From the NCBI GenBank assembly GCA_947293975.1, contig CAMYPV010000001.1:1-55683 (forward strand): a stretch of 55,683 nucleotides of DNA, written 5' to 3'. Numbering within the stretch: the first letter of the stretch is position 1; each line of letters opens with the position of its first letter. Made by a program: the position numbers and the translations under genes. Shown in pieces: positions 44,847-53,154 of this stretch. The DNA is from an uncultured Ezakiella sp. (GTDB lineage Bacteria > Bacillota > Clostridia > Tissierellales > Peptoniphilaceae). Under the pieces are notes generated by a model. The model searched no databases, was not told where the DNA came from, and worked only from the letters and a program-made list of their open reading frames with translations.

Positions 44847-45464
44847 ATGAATTTAAGAAAAATTATATCTCTCGTTATTGTTGTGTTATTAATTATGTCG
44901 AGTAACATTCTAGCTATTAACGAGAAACAAGACACAACTAAATATTTCCAAAAAGAAGCCAGAGCACTTGAAAAAATTGGCATTATCAAAGGTGACAAAG
45001 ATGGCAACTTGCAATTAGGCGAAAATTTTAAACGCAAGGATATTGCAATCATAATTTCACGCCTTTACAACGAAGAAGACAAAGCTAAAAAGAGCAGCTT
45101 TAAAATTGACTTTGTTGATATAAAAAAAGACGATTACTTCTATGGCTATGTATGTTGGGCAGTTGAAAAAAATCTCATCAAAGGCGTAAGCGACACAGAG
45201 TTTGGTCCAGACGAAGATGTAACTCTAAAAGAAGTCGAGGTAGTTCTATTGCGTACACTTGGATACGAAGAGGAAGTTAAAAATTGGAATTTAATTGAAC
45301 CGCTTAGCGAATCGCTCGGCCTACGCGATGGCTTAAACATTAACAAAAAAGAAAACCCAAGCATCAACCGTAGTGAATTATCAAAACTAATTTACAACGC
45401 TTTGTTTATTGAATGCAAAGGTTCAACTCTAAAATTAAAAGACATTTTAAATGTCAGAATATAA
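44847..45464 (+). CDS. Small exported SLH-domain protein
   Basis: 205 aa. Start ATG at 44847 with GAGG six bases before; an upstream GTG (44835) overlaps it. Signal peptide 1-26 (ISLVIVVLLIMSSNILA), then SLH-like repeats: ALEKIGIIKGDKDGNLQLGE, FVDIKKDDYFYGYVCWAVEK with IKGVSDTEFGPDEDVT, and a third partial unit. No further domain is present, so it is essentially a wall-binding module. It is divergent from the larger SLH gene, 217 bases apart. Confidence 0.85.
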   Translation: MNLRKIISLVIVVLLIMSSNILAINEKQDTTKYFQKEARALEKIGIIKGDKDGNLQLGENFKRKDIAIIISRLYNEEDKAKKSSFKIDFVDIKKDDYFYGYVCWAVEKNLIKGVSDTEFGPDEDVTLKEVEVVLLRTLGYEEEVKNWNLIEPLSESLGLRDGLNINKKENPSINRSELSKLIYNALFIECKGSTLKLKDILNVRI

Positions 45465-45506
45465 AATAAGGACTGATGAATAACATCGAGTCCTTATTTT
45501 TTTACA
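45463..45506. terminator. Bidirectional terminator between the small SLH gene and the NAD-kinase-like gene
   Basis: 12-bp stem AAAATAAGGACT/AGTCCTTATTTT with a 14-base loop; A and T tracts on both sides serve the two convergent genes. Confidence 0.85.
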
Positions 45507-45509
45507 TAT

Positions 45510-46616
45510 TTATCCAACTTTTTTTGCTGTTAAAAAATCATAATCCGTCACTATTTTATAATAGCCCTTTAAATATTCGTTTAATTCCACATCGCCCGTA
45601 TCAACAAGCAGCGGTCCATTAACAGAATTTAATTTGGTTTTTGTTGCAAGCACAATAATATTTTCCTTGCCAACACGTCTCAAAACATCAGGCGAAAATT
45701 GTTGATTTCCGCGACCAAACAAATATCCTTGGCCACCAATTACAGTGATAATTATCTTTGCCTTTGGATGTTCATCTAAAAGTTCTAAGATTTGTTTTTC
45801 ATCGATGTCTTTTCCGATTTGCTTTTTATTGTAAACAGCATCTACACCGAGCAATGAACCATCAAGCTCCAATATATCCATAATTGGCTTTAATGTTGAA
45901 CCTGTTCCAACCAAGTATAAAGTATCATCCTCCATCGTATCGACTGCAAACTGACAAATCGAACCGATGTCTGATTGTTGCCCTCTGGATCTGGAAGATT
46001 TTAATGACTGCATGAGCGCCGTTACAAATGGTACCTTTAGATATCCATACAATTTTGTATCGAGAATTTCTTTTCTAAAAGCTTCTTCATCTATATCCAT
46101 GACTTCTTGTAATAAAAGCTCATATCCCTCACCACTCATAAACTGCTTTATAACAAGAGCTGCCGATTCAGGTTTGTTTGCAAAAACTGCAGAGTGCATT
46201 TTTGTGCCTGCAGGAATGCCCATAACTGGAATTTTATCTCCCACTGCATCATAGATATTTCTTGCCGTTCCGTCTCCGCCTGCAAAAACCAAAAGATCGA
46301 TGTCACAATCTAAAATTTCCTTTGCAATTCTCGTCGTATCTTCGGCAGATGTTTTTTCTCCAACTTTATCAATCACTTGATGTTCTATGCCAAGCTCATC
46401 CAAAATATCACTGCCCATAACTCCAGGAGCTGAGATAATTTCTGGCAAAGCATTGTCTCTTTTTAAAATTTCAAAAACAGTTTTCGCTCGCTCATTTGCT
46501 TTTGGTTTCGCACCACGCTCAAGAGCGAGTTTTACAATTTCGTCGCCATCGCTTCCCTTTAAGCCTGCGCTACCACCAACGCCTGCAAGTGGATTTATAA
46601 TTAAACCAATCTTCAT
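45510..46616 (-). CDS. ATP-NAD kinase family protein (AcoX-like)
   Basis: 368 aa from ATG at 46616 with AGGTG upstream. KIGLIINPLAGVGG opens the protein, FAGGDGTARNI is the NAD-kinase GGDGT signature at about residue 110, and GIPAGTKMHSAVFA follows. It belongs to the AcoX-type subgroup, longer than standard NAD kinase (about 270 aa), whose substrate is unclear. The ATG begins one base after the pyrC stop (TAGAATG), so the two are coupled. It might phosphorylate NAD or a related nucleotide, but this is not settled. Confidence 0.85.
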   Translation of the reverse strand: MKIGLIINPLAGVGGSAGLKGSDGDEIVKLALERGAKPKANERAKTVFEILKRDNALPEIISAPGVMGSDILDELGIEHQVIDKVGEKTSAEDTTRIAKEILDCDIDLLVFAGGDGTARNIYDAVGDKIPVMGIPAGTKMHSAVFANKPESAALVIKQFMSGEGYELLLQEVMDIDEEAFRKEILDTKLYGYLKVPFVTALMQSLKSSRSRGQQSDIGSICQFAVDTMEDDTLYLVGTGSTLKPIMDILELDGSLLGVDAVYNKKQIGKDIDEKQILELLDEHPKAKIIITVIGGQGYLFGRGNQQFSPDVLRRVGKENIIVLATKTKLNSVNGPLLVDTGDVELNEYLKGYYKIVTDYDFLTAKKVG

Positions 46617-46617
46617 T

Positions 46618-47865
46618 CTATTCACCTTTCTTGTAATTTATATCATTATATCTTACATTGCCATCTTTAACAGTCATAATAATTTGTCCCTTCAATTTTG
46701 CTCCCAACAGTGGAGTGTTTTTTGATTTTGACAAAGTATAATCATATATATATTCACGATTCAAATCAATCAGCACAAAATCAGCTGGCTCTCCAATTTT
46801 AATTGCCTTTGTTTTATTATAAAGCGCCCTTGGGTTTGTGCTTAACACTCTTATCAAATCCATAATACTAAAGCCCGCCTCATCAATTAGCTTCATATTT
46901 AACATTGAAAAAGCAATCTCAAGTGATGTTATTCCTGATTTTGATTTAAACTTGCCCATCTCTTTGTTTTCTTTTGTGTGTGGAGCGTGGTCAGTGCCAA
47001 TCATATCAATAGTGCCATCTCTCAGACCATCGATAAGTGCAAGCCTGTCCTCTTCAGTTCTTAAAGGTGGATTTACTTTCAAAAGAGTGCCATACTTATC
47101 TACATCTTTTTTTGTAAAAAACAAATGGTTTGGATTTACCTCAGTCGTAATATTTAACCCTTCAGCTTTTGCATCTCTTATTAATTGAACGCCATCTTTT
47201 GATGTTAAATGTTGCACATGAAGATGTCCACCAACTTCTCTTAATAAATCGATATCCCTTTTTATTATAGAAACTTCTGCCTCACGTGGCGCTGTATCAT
47301 CATAACCCGGATGCTCTATAAATTCTGGATCTTCTTCGTGTAAGCTTATTATAAATTTCAAATCGCGACTCTTCTTTAAAGCTTCTCGCATAATATTTAT
47401 ATCGCACAAAGGAAAGCCGTCATCCGTAAATCCAATAACTCCCATATCAAGAAGTTCTTCGAAATTGACAAGCTCCTTACCCTTCATTGATTTTGTTACA
47501 TTTGCAGAAATATAAATATCAATTGGCAAATCCTTTACCTTTTTAAATGCCTCTTCAACCATTTCCTTTGAGTCAATTGGAGGAACTGTATTTGCCATTG
47601 CAACAATTTCTGTATAACCACCCCTGAGAGCTGCCATTGCTCCTGACTCAAAAGTTTCTTTATCTGATTCACCAAAATCTCTAAAATGTGTGTGTGGATC
47701 AAAAAAACTCGGCGCAAGTATAAGTCCATTCGCATCAAAAATCAATTCATCATCAACATCTATATTTTTTTCAATCTTACAAATCTTACCATCTTTAACA
47801 AGTAAATCGTAAACCCCATCAAGATTTTCAACAGGATCTACAATGTGCGCATTTTTAATAAGCAT
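46618..47865 (-). CDS. pyrC: Dihydroorotase
   Basis: 415 aa amidohydrolase from ATG at 47865 with GGGAGG upstream. Metal-binding FDPHTHFRDFG is at about residue 55, followed by LHEED, HVQHLTS, TEVNPNH and MIGTDHAPH near 300, all in the order of class I dihydroorotases. It interconverts carbamoyl-aspartate and dihydroorotate in pyrimidine synthesis. No other pyr genes are adjacent and no PyrR or attenuator element is visible; the candidate promoter is sigma-B-like. Dihydropyrimidinase-like relatives are the main alternative, but the motifs favour PyrC. Confidence 0.9.
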   Translation of the reverse strand: MLIKNAHIVDPVENLDGVYDLLVKDGKICKIEKNIDVDDELIFDANGLILAPSFFDPHTHFRDFGESDKETFESGAMAALRGGYTEIVAMANTVPPIDSKEMVEEAFKKVKDLPIDIYISANVTKSMKGKELVNFEELLDMGVIGFTDDGFPLCDINIMREALKKSRDLKFIISLHEEDPEFIEHPGYDDTAPREAEVSIIKRDIDLLREVGGHLHVQHLTSKDGVQLIRDAKAEGLNITTEVNPNHLFFTKKDVDKYGTLLKVNPPLRTEEDRLALIDGLRDGTIDMIGTDHAPHTKENKEMGKFKSKSGITSLEIAFSMLNMKLIDEAGFSIMDLIRVLSTNPRALYNKTKAIKIGEPADFVLIDLNREYIYDYTLSKSKNTPLLGAKLKGQIIMTVKDGNVRYNDINYKKGE

Positions 47866-47887
47866 AGCAACCTCCCTTTGTAAAGAT

Positions 47888-47913
47888 ATACCCATAGTGG
47901 ATTATTTTTAAAT
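47888..47913 (-). promoter_or_regulatory. Sigma-B-like promoter of pyrC
   Basis: Minus strand ATTTAA (47908-47913), 14-base spacer, GGGTAT (47888-47893). One base differs from the sigma-B -35 consensus. The predicted start is about 16 bases before the ATG, as in the flavodoxin case. Confidence 0.45.
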
Positions 47914-47916
47914 ATA

Positions 47917-47925
47917 TGTTATAAT
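47917..47925 (+). promoter_or_regulatory. Promoter of the M18 aminopeptidase
   Basis: Extended -10 TGTTATAAT; a weak TGGATT lies 16 bases upstream of the hexamer. It sits back-to-back with the pyrC promoter. Confidence 0.55.
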
Positions 47926-47942
47926 ATTTACGGAGGTATTTT

Positions 47943-49307
47943 ATGACAAAAAACGCATGGTTAAATTTAAATGAACAAGAAACAAAAGAAGTACACAGTT
48001 TTTGTGACGGATATATTAATTTCTTAAACATCGCAAGAACAGAAAGACTTGCAAACAAAGAAATCATTCGTCAAGCAGAAATGAAAGGCTACAAGAATAT
48101 CGAGACAGTTGATAGTCTAAAGCCAGGCGACAAAGTTTATGTCGATCAAAAAGGTAAAGCAGTATTAATGTTTATCATCGGAAAAGAATCAATCGAAAAC
48201 GGTATGAACATTGTAGGCTCACATATTGATAGCCCAAGACTAGATGTAAAGGCAAATCCACTTTACGAAGACACTGACGGCATCGCAAAACTAAAAACTC
48301 ACTATTATGGTGGAGTTAAAAAATACCAATACGGAACAATTCCACTAGCAATTCACGGAGTTGTTTTTAACAAAGATGGAGAAAAAATTGAAGTAAATAT
48401 TGGAGACGATGAAAAAGATCCAGTATTTTGTGTAACAGATTTATTGATTCACCTTTCAAAAGATCAAATGGCAAAACCAACAAGAGAAGCTCTTACAGGT
48501 GAACAAATGAATTTAGTTTTAGGAAACATTCCAGTTAACGAAGATGACAAAGAAGCTGTAAAGAAAAATATTCTAAAACTAATCAAAGATAAATATAATT
48601 TTGAAGAAGAAGATTTTAAAGTTGCAGAACTCGAAGTAGTACCAGCAACAAAAGCAAGAGAACTAGGCCTTGACCGTTCAATGGTACTTGCATACGGACA
48701 CGATGATAGAATTTGTGCATACACATCATTGCAAGCAATTTTAGAAGTTGAAAACCCAACAAAAACAGCTCTATGCATATTTGCAGACAAAGAAGAAATC
48801 GGATCAATGGGAAATGCTGGAATGAATTCACACATGTTTGAAAACGCAGTAGCAGAAGTTGTTGCAAGACTCGGAGATTATTGCGAATTAAAAGTAAGAC
48901 GTGCATTAAAAAATTCAAAAGTATTATCCGCTGACGTAAGCGTCGGATATGATTCAGATTTTGCAGAAACATGTGAAAAATTAAACACAGCATTTATCGG
49001 CTGCGGCGTTGCACTTGTAAAATATACAGGCAGCGGCGGCAAAGGTGGATCAAATGACGCTAACTCTGAATTCGTTCACGAAGTAAGAACAATCTTTAAT
49101 GAAAACAAAATTGCATGGCAAACTGGAGAACTTGGAAAAGTTGACCAAGGTGGCGGCGGTACAATCGCACTAATGCTATCAAAATACGGAGCAGAAGTTG
49201 TAGACTGCGGACCAGCAGTATTAAATATGCACGCACCACACGAACTTGCAAGCAAAGTTGACACATATATGAGCTACAAAGCTTATAAAGCATTTATGAA
49301 TAGATAA
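47943..49307 (+). CDS. M18 family aminopeptidase
   Basis: 454 aa. Zinc ligands and catalytic residues are in place: GSHIDSPRLDVK, GHDDRICAY, DKEEIGSMG and MHAPHELASK. Family members are cytosolic or exported-less dodecameric aminopeptidases that prefer acidic or neutral N-terminal residues. GGAGG precedes the ATG at 47943. It is monocistronic, ending at the terminator 49316-49351. It would help use peptides as carbon and nitrogen source in an amino-acid-fermenting anaerobe. Confidence 0.95.
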   Translation: MTKNAWLNLNEQETKEVHSFCDGYINFLNIARTERLANKEIIRQAEMKGYKNIETVDSLKPGDKVYVDQKGKAVLMFIIGKESIENGMNIVGSHIDSPRLDVKANPLYEDTDGIAKLKTHYYGGVKKYQYGTIPLAIHGVVFNKDGEKIEVNIGDDEKDPVFCVTDLLIHLSKDQMAKPTREALTGEQMNLVLGNIPVNEDDKEAVKKNILKLIKDKYNFEEEDFKVAELEVVPATKARELGLDRSMVLAYGHDDRICAYTSLQAILEVENPTKTALCIFADKEEIGSMGNAGMNSHMFENAVAEVVARLGDYCELKVRRALKNSKVLSADVSVGYDSDFAETCEKLNTAFIGCGVALVKYTGSGGKGGSNDANSEFVHEVRTIFNENKIAWQTGELGKVDQGGGGTIALMLSKYGAEVVDCGPAVLNMHAPHELASKVDTYMSYKAYKAFMNR

Positions 49308-49315
49308 AAAATAAC

Positions 49316-49351
49316 GGCTAGTGAGATGAAAACATTTCACTAGCCATTTTT
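49316..49351 (+). terminator. Terminator of the M18 aminopeptidase gene
   Basis: 9-bp stem GGCTAGTGA/TCACTAGCC, 12-base loop, trailing T run. Its right half belongs to the direct repeat at 49331-49374. Confidence 0.85.
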
Positions 49352-49374
49352 ATTTATTATTTAATTTATTTTGA
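49331..49374. repeat. Cassette-end repeat, copy 1
   Basis: 44 bases that recur at 53115-53154, the same except for a 4-base TATT indel. On the minus strand this copy reads the last codons and stop of the gene at 53141 (K-I-N-stop) followed by the half stem of the M18 terminator, yet no such gene precedes it here. It is thus a remnant tail of a cassette-B-like gene, lying 49 bases past the ABC transporter stop. Confidence 0.85.
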
Positions 49375-49422
49375 TTTTATTACCTAATCTTCATACTAGA
49401 ATAAATAATATATTTGAACTCA

Positions 49423-50985
49423 CTATCTGTAATAAACAGATTTATCTTTAATCTCCATGATTCCATCAGCTAATTCATTATAATTTTCATCATGAGTGAT
49501 TACTACAATCAATTTATTATTTTTCTCTTTTTCAATATATTTCTTCAACAAACTAATCGCTTGAGTTTCAAGATTAGTTGATGGCTCATCAATTAAAATA
49601 AGCTTTCTATCCAGATTTAAAACCCTGTTTAACGCGATTTTTTGTGCTTCTCCACTAGAAACATTTGGAGGATTTGAAATAACTTTTTTATCAACGTTCA
49701 TTTCAAAAAGAGGATTTTTATTTAAATTACCTAGTGAAATATTTTCGCCAACTGTATCATCTATCAAAAATAAAGGATAATTTAAAATTGAAATATTGTC
49801 TTTGAATTCATCGTTAATATATATTGATCCATCAAGCTGATTAATATCATATATCCCAGATATAATATTAAATATTGTAGACTTTCCGCTACCATTTGGT
49901 CCTTGCAATATATAAAAACCATTTGATGGCAACTTAATATCAATATCATATAGATTATTACCCAAATTATCTTTTACAATGCCCGATGCCTCGATTCCAT
50001 AATCCATATCCTTAAACGATTTTTTATAATCATAAATATTTTTTGAACTATGCGAAAGAATAGTATTTACTCTGTCAAAATTAGGTTTACCACTCTTTAT
50101 AGTTTGCAATATCTTGGAAATATTTGAAATAGGCTCAAAAAGAAATCCGCAAATACCAGAGTACATAATTAAGTCTCCTATCGTCATCAAACCCTTTGAA
50201 ACGAAATTCGAACCTAAAAATAGTATAATAATCTGTGTGATTACTCCAAAAATTGAATATATAGAGCTAAATAGATTTTCATAAAAAAACTTCTTCTTGT
50301 CAGCTACATAAAATCCATTTACATGCAATCTATAACCTTGATTAATATTTTCTGTTTTATCCAGCATTTTTATTATCGGAATGTTTTCTGAACAATTTTT
50401 TATAACATTAATCATAGAATCGTTTTTTTCCAATAATATCTTATTCTTTTTCTTTATGACAATAGAACTTACCACAGAAGCGATAAAATATATAGGAAGC
50501 ATTATTAATGATACAATCAGTAATTCTCTGTTAACATTATACAAAATATAACCAGCTAAAATTACAAATATAATATTTCCACTCACCCCAGATATTGCCG
50601 CAAGTGTCATATTTGCAGTTGAAAATGTATCCGAAAAAATTATATTTAAAATACTAGACTTATTATATTTGTCATAATCAGAAGGAGAGAGCTTTAATAT
50701 TTTATTAAATATAGAATTAAATATCCTACCACCAATATTTAACGTGCTTTTTTGAAAATAATAATTCGCAAAATAGAATACAAGCCCCAATTGTAAAAAA
50801 ATCAAAAAGACAACTATCAAATAAAACTGTATATTAGTAATCTCAGCAATTCCCTTTGCATAATCTGCAATTAATTTATTAATATAAAAAACAGATAAGA
50901 AAGAAAGCAGAGCTATTATATATCCAACTGTTGCAATTAAAATCTCCGCTAATTTAATTAGCTTGTGCTTAAACAATTTAAACAT
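49423..50985 (-). CDS. ABC transporter half-size exporter, subunit 2
   Basis: 520 aa from ATG at 50985 with GGAGG upstream. Residues 1-300 carry about six membrane helices; the nucleotide-binding domain follows with Walker A GPNGSGKST (about 360), signature VSSGEAQKIAL and Walker B KLILIDEPSTN, then H-loop VITHDE. It is nearly the same length as the upstream partner and overlaps it by eight bases, so a heterodimeric exporter is likely. No peptidase domain is present. The cargo is unknown; the truncated SPASM gene upstream suggests a modified peptide. The final codons are followed by the repeat at 49331-49374. Confidence 0.88.
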   Translation of the reverse strand: MFKLFKHKLIKLAEILIATVGYIIALLSFLSVFYINKLIADYAKGIAEITNIQFYLIVVFLIFLQLGLVFYFANYYFQKSTLNIGGRIFNSIFNKILKLSPSDYDKYNKSSILNIIFSDTFSTANMTLAAISGVSGNIIFVILAGYILYNVNRELLIVSLIMLPIYFIASVVSSIVIKKKNKILLEKNDSMINVIKNCSENIPIIKMLDKTENINQGYRLHVNGFYVADKKKFFYENLFSSIYSIFGVITQIIILFLGSNFVSKGLMTIGDLIMYSGICGFLFEPISNISKILQTIKSGKPNFDRVNTILSHSSKNIYDYKKSFKDMDYGIEASGIVKDNLGNNLYDIDIKLPSNGFYILQGPNGSGKSTIFNIISGIYDINQLDGSIYINDEFKDNISILNYPLFLIDDTVGENISLGNLNKNPLFEMNVDKKVISNPPNVSSGEAQKIALNRVLNLDRKLILIDEPSTNLETQAISLLKKYIEKEKNNKLIVVITHDENYNELADGIMEIKDKSVYYR

Positions 50986-52546
50986 TTTGCCCCTCCATTT
51001 CACCTTCCTTAATTGTAAAAATATTGTCCGCAATGTCATCAAAACTATCATCATGCATTATTGCAATGATTACTTTGTTATCTTTATTCGAATAAATATA
51101 ATCTTTTAGCACAGCTATTGCATCGACTTCGAGATTAGATATAGGCTCGTCAAGTAAAATCATATCTCTATCTTCAGAAATAATTCTGGTTAAAGCAACT
51201 TTCTGCGCCTCGCCACTGGATAGATTTAAAGGATTTAATTTTATTTCTTTCTCCATATTGATATGAAATATGTTTTTCACATTATCAGAAAACATATTCT
51301 CTTCAACACTACCTTCTATAAAAAAGAGCGGATATTTTAAGATAGACATATTGTCTAAATATTTTTTGTTTATAATACAATCGCCTTTAATTTGATTGGG
51401 AGAATATATCCCAGCAATTATGTTAAAGAGAGTAGATTTACCAGATCCATTAGGACCCTTTATAATATAGAATCCAGACTCTTTAATTCTAAGATTTGCT
51501 TTATAGAGTAAATCTTCTTTTTCATTATAAATATTACAGTCCTTAACATAAATTTCATCTTCAGCATCTGAATACAATCCTAAATATGCTTTATTATCAA
51601 TTTTATTATATAAAAAACTTTCCATTTTCTCAACATTAACCCTATAACTTTTTATATCTGTTATATACAAAAATATATTGGACAACGGCGTGTAAAATTG
51701 ACTTGCAATACCTATATAAAAGAATAGTGTACCTAGTGTCATTTGACTTTCCTTTACATAAAAAGCTCCTAAGAAAAGAAGTATTACAGGCAATAATATA
51801 GTTATTAAAACAGGTATTCTCTTTAAAAATAGAGTTAAAAACTGAAAGCTTTTTTGACTATCTAAAAAATTTTGAAGCTTTAGATTCAATTTATTTTCAA
51901 AATATTCGTCTCTATTATATAAATACATATCCTTTTTATGCATAATAAAATTTTGCGTCTCACCTATAAGCACATTTCTATTAGCAATCATTTTTTCTTG
52001 AATTGCATTTAACTTCATATTATTAAGAGAAATCGCAATTATCATAATAGGAACTGATGCTATAACATATAATGTCAAAATATAATTAATATATGCAAGT
52101 ATTAATAAAGTTATAACTGACTGGAAAATCAATATATTTATTGCAAATCTTCTCTTAACAATTGTATCCGATACATTTATACTATCAAACATATACAAAC
52201 CAAGAACTGAATTATTTCCATATGTATTATATACATAGCTAGGCATTTTTTGAGATTTATCAAAAATTTTATACAAGAGATTTCTTCTTGTTTTTTTCGT
52301 ATATTTGCCCATAACATAAAAGCTTGTCATATAATTAATCATTACCGACATGAATGTTAAAGCTAATAACACACAAAAAACACTAAATCCTATGTGGTTA
52401 GACTCCATGTTTTCAATCATCAGCTTGTTAATATAAGGCGGAGCAAAAGAAAGTGCAAAACCAACCACGTATAATGAACACATTTTAAATAAGTCATTTT
52501 TACTTAAAAGATCATTATCTTTAAATATTTCTAGTCTCTTCTTCAT
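50978..52546 (-). CDS. ABC transporter half-size exporter, subunit 1
   Basis: 522 aa. Six membrane helices up to about residue 300, then Walker A GPNGSGKST, signature LSSGEAQKVAL, Walker B DMILLDEPISN and H-loop MHDD. The twin organisation with the next gene and similar wording in signatures suggest the pair arose by duplication. It starts inside the 3' end of the SPASM remnant (26-base overlap) with GAGG seven bases before ATG. The NBD stretch is rather divergent in the region between Walker A and the signature, so transport of an uncommon peptide is possible. Confidence 0.88.
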   Translation of the reverse strand: MKKRLEIFKDNDLLSKNDLFKMCSLYVVGFALSFAPPYINKLMIENMESNHIGFSVFCVLLALTFMSVMINYMTSFYVMGKYTKKTRRNLLYKIFDKSQKMPSYVYNTYGNNSVLGLYMFDSINVSDTIVKRRFAINILIFQSVITLLILAYINYILTLYVIASVPIMIIAISLNNMKLNAIQEKMIANRNVLIGETQNFIMHKKDMYLYNRDEYFENKLNLKLQNFLDSQKSFQFLTLFLKRIPVLITILLPVILLFLGAFYVKESQMTLGTLFFYIGIASQFYTPLSNIFLYITDIKSYRVNVEKMESFLYNKIDNKAYLGLYSDAEDEIYVKDCNIYNEKEDLLYKANLRIKESGFYIIKGPNGSGKSTLFNIIAGIYSPNQIKGDCIINKKYLDNMSILKYPLFFIEGSVEENMFSDNVKNIFHINMEKEIKLNPLNLSSGEAQKVALTRIISEDRDMILLDEPISNLEVDAIAVLKDYIYSNKDNKVIIAIMHDDSFDDIADNIFTIKEGEMEGQNV

Positions 52547-52832
52547 AAATCATCCTCACATAATCATCAAAAAAATATTTTTCAGGAACACAGTTATTCA
52601 TTCCCTTTAAGTCTAAAAGTGGACATCCACCTTTGCATATTGGCTTTAAAATGCATTCCTTACATTTATCACTAAATGCTACACTAAAACCATCTTTAAA
52701 TTGATTCTCTTCTTTAGTTGAGATATTCCCATCGATAATTTTCCCAAACTTAAAGTCCAAATCTGATTCATTAGCACTACATCTACAAATAGATAAGTCG
52801 CTATTTACTACAAAATTATTTTTGCTTGTAAA
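52521..52832 (-). pseudogene. Radical-SAM/SPASM maturase, 5'-truncated remnant
   Basis: The frame is open from 52832 but has no start codon with a ribosome site (a TTG at 52760 is the first possible). Its translation has the C-terminal SPASM pattern: ICRC then KCKECILKPICKGGCPLL and NCVPEKY, the Cys arrangement of auxiliary Fe-S clusters in peptide-modifying radical-SAM enzymes. The radical-SAM core with CxxxCxxC is absent: the promoter repeat at 52826-52918 replaces it. A deletion has fused the promoter directly to the 3' third of the gene. It probably no longer functions, although it may help translation of the ABC genes it overlaps. Confidence 0.8.
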
Positions 52833-52918
52833 TTAACTCAAGTTTTCTTTACACTTTTATTATACCATAAATTAATCATTTTGTTACAGACAGTTGCCAA
52901 GTTTTTTAACAGACAGTT
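52826..52918. repeat. Promoter/operator repeat, copy A (93 bp)
   Basis: Same as 55294-55386 except for four mismatches, all in the 40 bases nearest the genes; the other 53 bases are identical. On the minus strand it holds two AACTGTCTGT direct repeats 23 bases apart, the promoter, and a TGTAAA/TTTACA-type imperfect dyad. Confidence 0.9.
52859..52887 (-). promoter_or_regulatory. Promoter of cassette A (truncated SPASM-ABC-ABC)
   Basis: Minus strand -35 GTAACA (52882-52887), 17-base spacer ending TGG, extended -10 TGGTATAAT (hexamer 52859-52864). It is the same as in copy B and appears intact, so the ABC genes are probably still transcribed under the same control. Confidence 0.65.
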
Positions 52919-52983
52919 TTTTCTGTGGTTTTTCTGTTATCTACTTTTAATCCTAAGAGTTTTGTAATAAAATTATCTTGCAC
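52906..52983 (-). pseudogene. N-terminal remnant of an ISL3-like transposase
   Basis: A GTG at 52983 with AGGAG nine bases upstream opens a 25-codon frame reading VQDNFITKLLGLK, which resembles the start of ISL3 family transposases (FITKLL.LK). After about 16 codons the likeness ends and the frame runs into the 93-bp repeat, where it stops. The family is a recollection-based inference; only the short N-terminus is available. Confidence 0.5.
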
Positions 52984-53112
52984 TAATCTCAGCTCCTTCC
53001 ATGTTGTGCAATTATATTTTAAAGGATTTCTGAGTTTAGTACAATTTTTTTACATATTTTTCTCACTAAAAAAGTTGTAGTGCTTTAATACCACAACTTT
53101 TAGTATAGAGCC
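52919..53112 (-). mobile_element. Left-end fragment of an ISL3-like insertion sequence
   Basis: Starts on the minus strand with GGCTCTATACTAAAAGTTGT (53093-53112), which resembles ISL3-type terminal inverted repeats beginning GGCTC, then a hairpin, an AT-rich leader and the transposase start at 52983. The right end and the rest of the transposase are missing; the 93-bp repeat takes their place. The left end abuts, within two bases, the cassette-end repeat at 53115-53154, whose homology stops there. This 380-base gene-poor stretch (52761-53140) otherwise holds only the repeat, the remnant and the terminator below. Confidence 0.5.
53068..53100 (-). terminator. Terminator after cassette B, within the IS left end
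   Basis: 11-bp stem AAAGTTGTGGT/ACTACAACTTT (one G-U), 8-base loop, and a U run on the minus strand. It lies 40 bases past the cassette B stop and can insulate both the IS and cassette A from upstream transcription. Confidence 0.75.
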
Positions 53113-53114
53113 AG

Positions 53115-53154
53115 AACATTTCACTAGCCATTTTTATTATTTAATTTATTTTGA
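53115..53154. repeat. Cassette-end repeat, copy 2
   Basis: 40 bases matching 49331-49374. It covers the final codons of the gene at 53141 and half of a GGCTAGTGA terminator stem; the other half stem present beside M18 is missing because the IS-like end begins here. Confidence 0.85.

Noticed and set aside
48464..48835. Minus-strand open frame of 123 codons inside the M18 aminopeptidase gene
   Set aside because: It lies wholly opposite a clear conserved gene and has no ribosome site or known motif.
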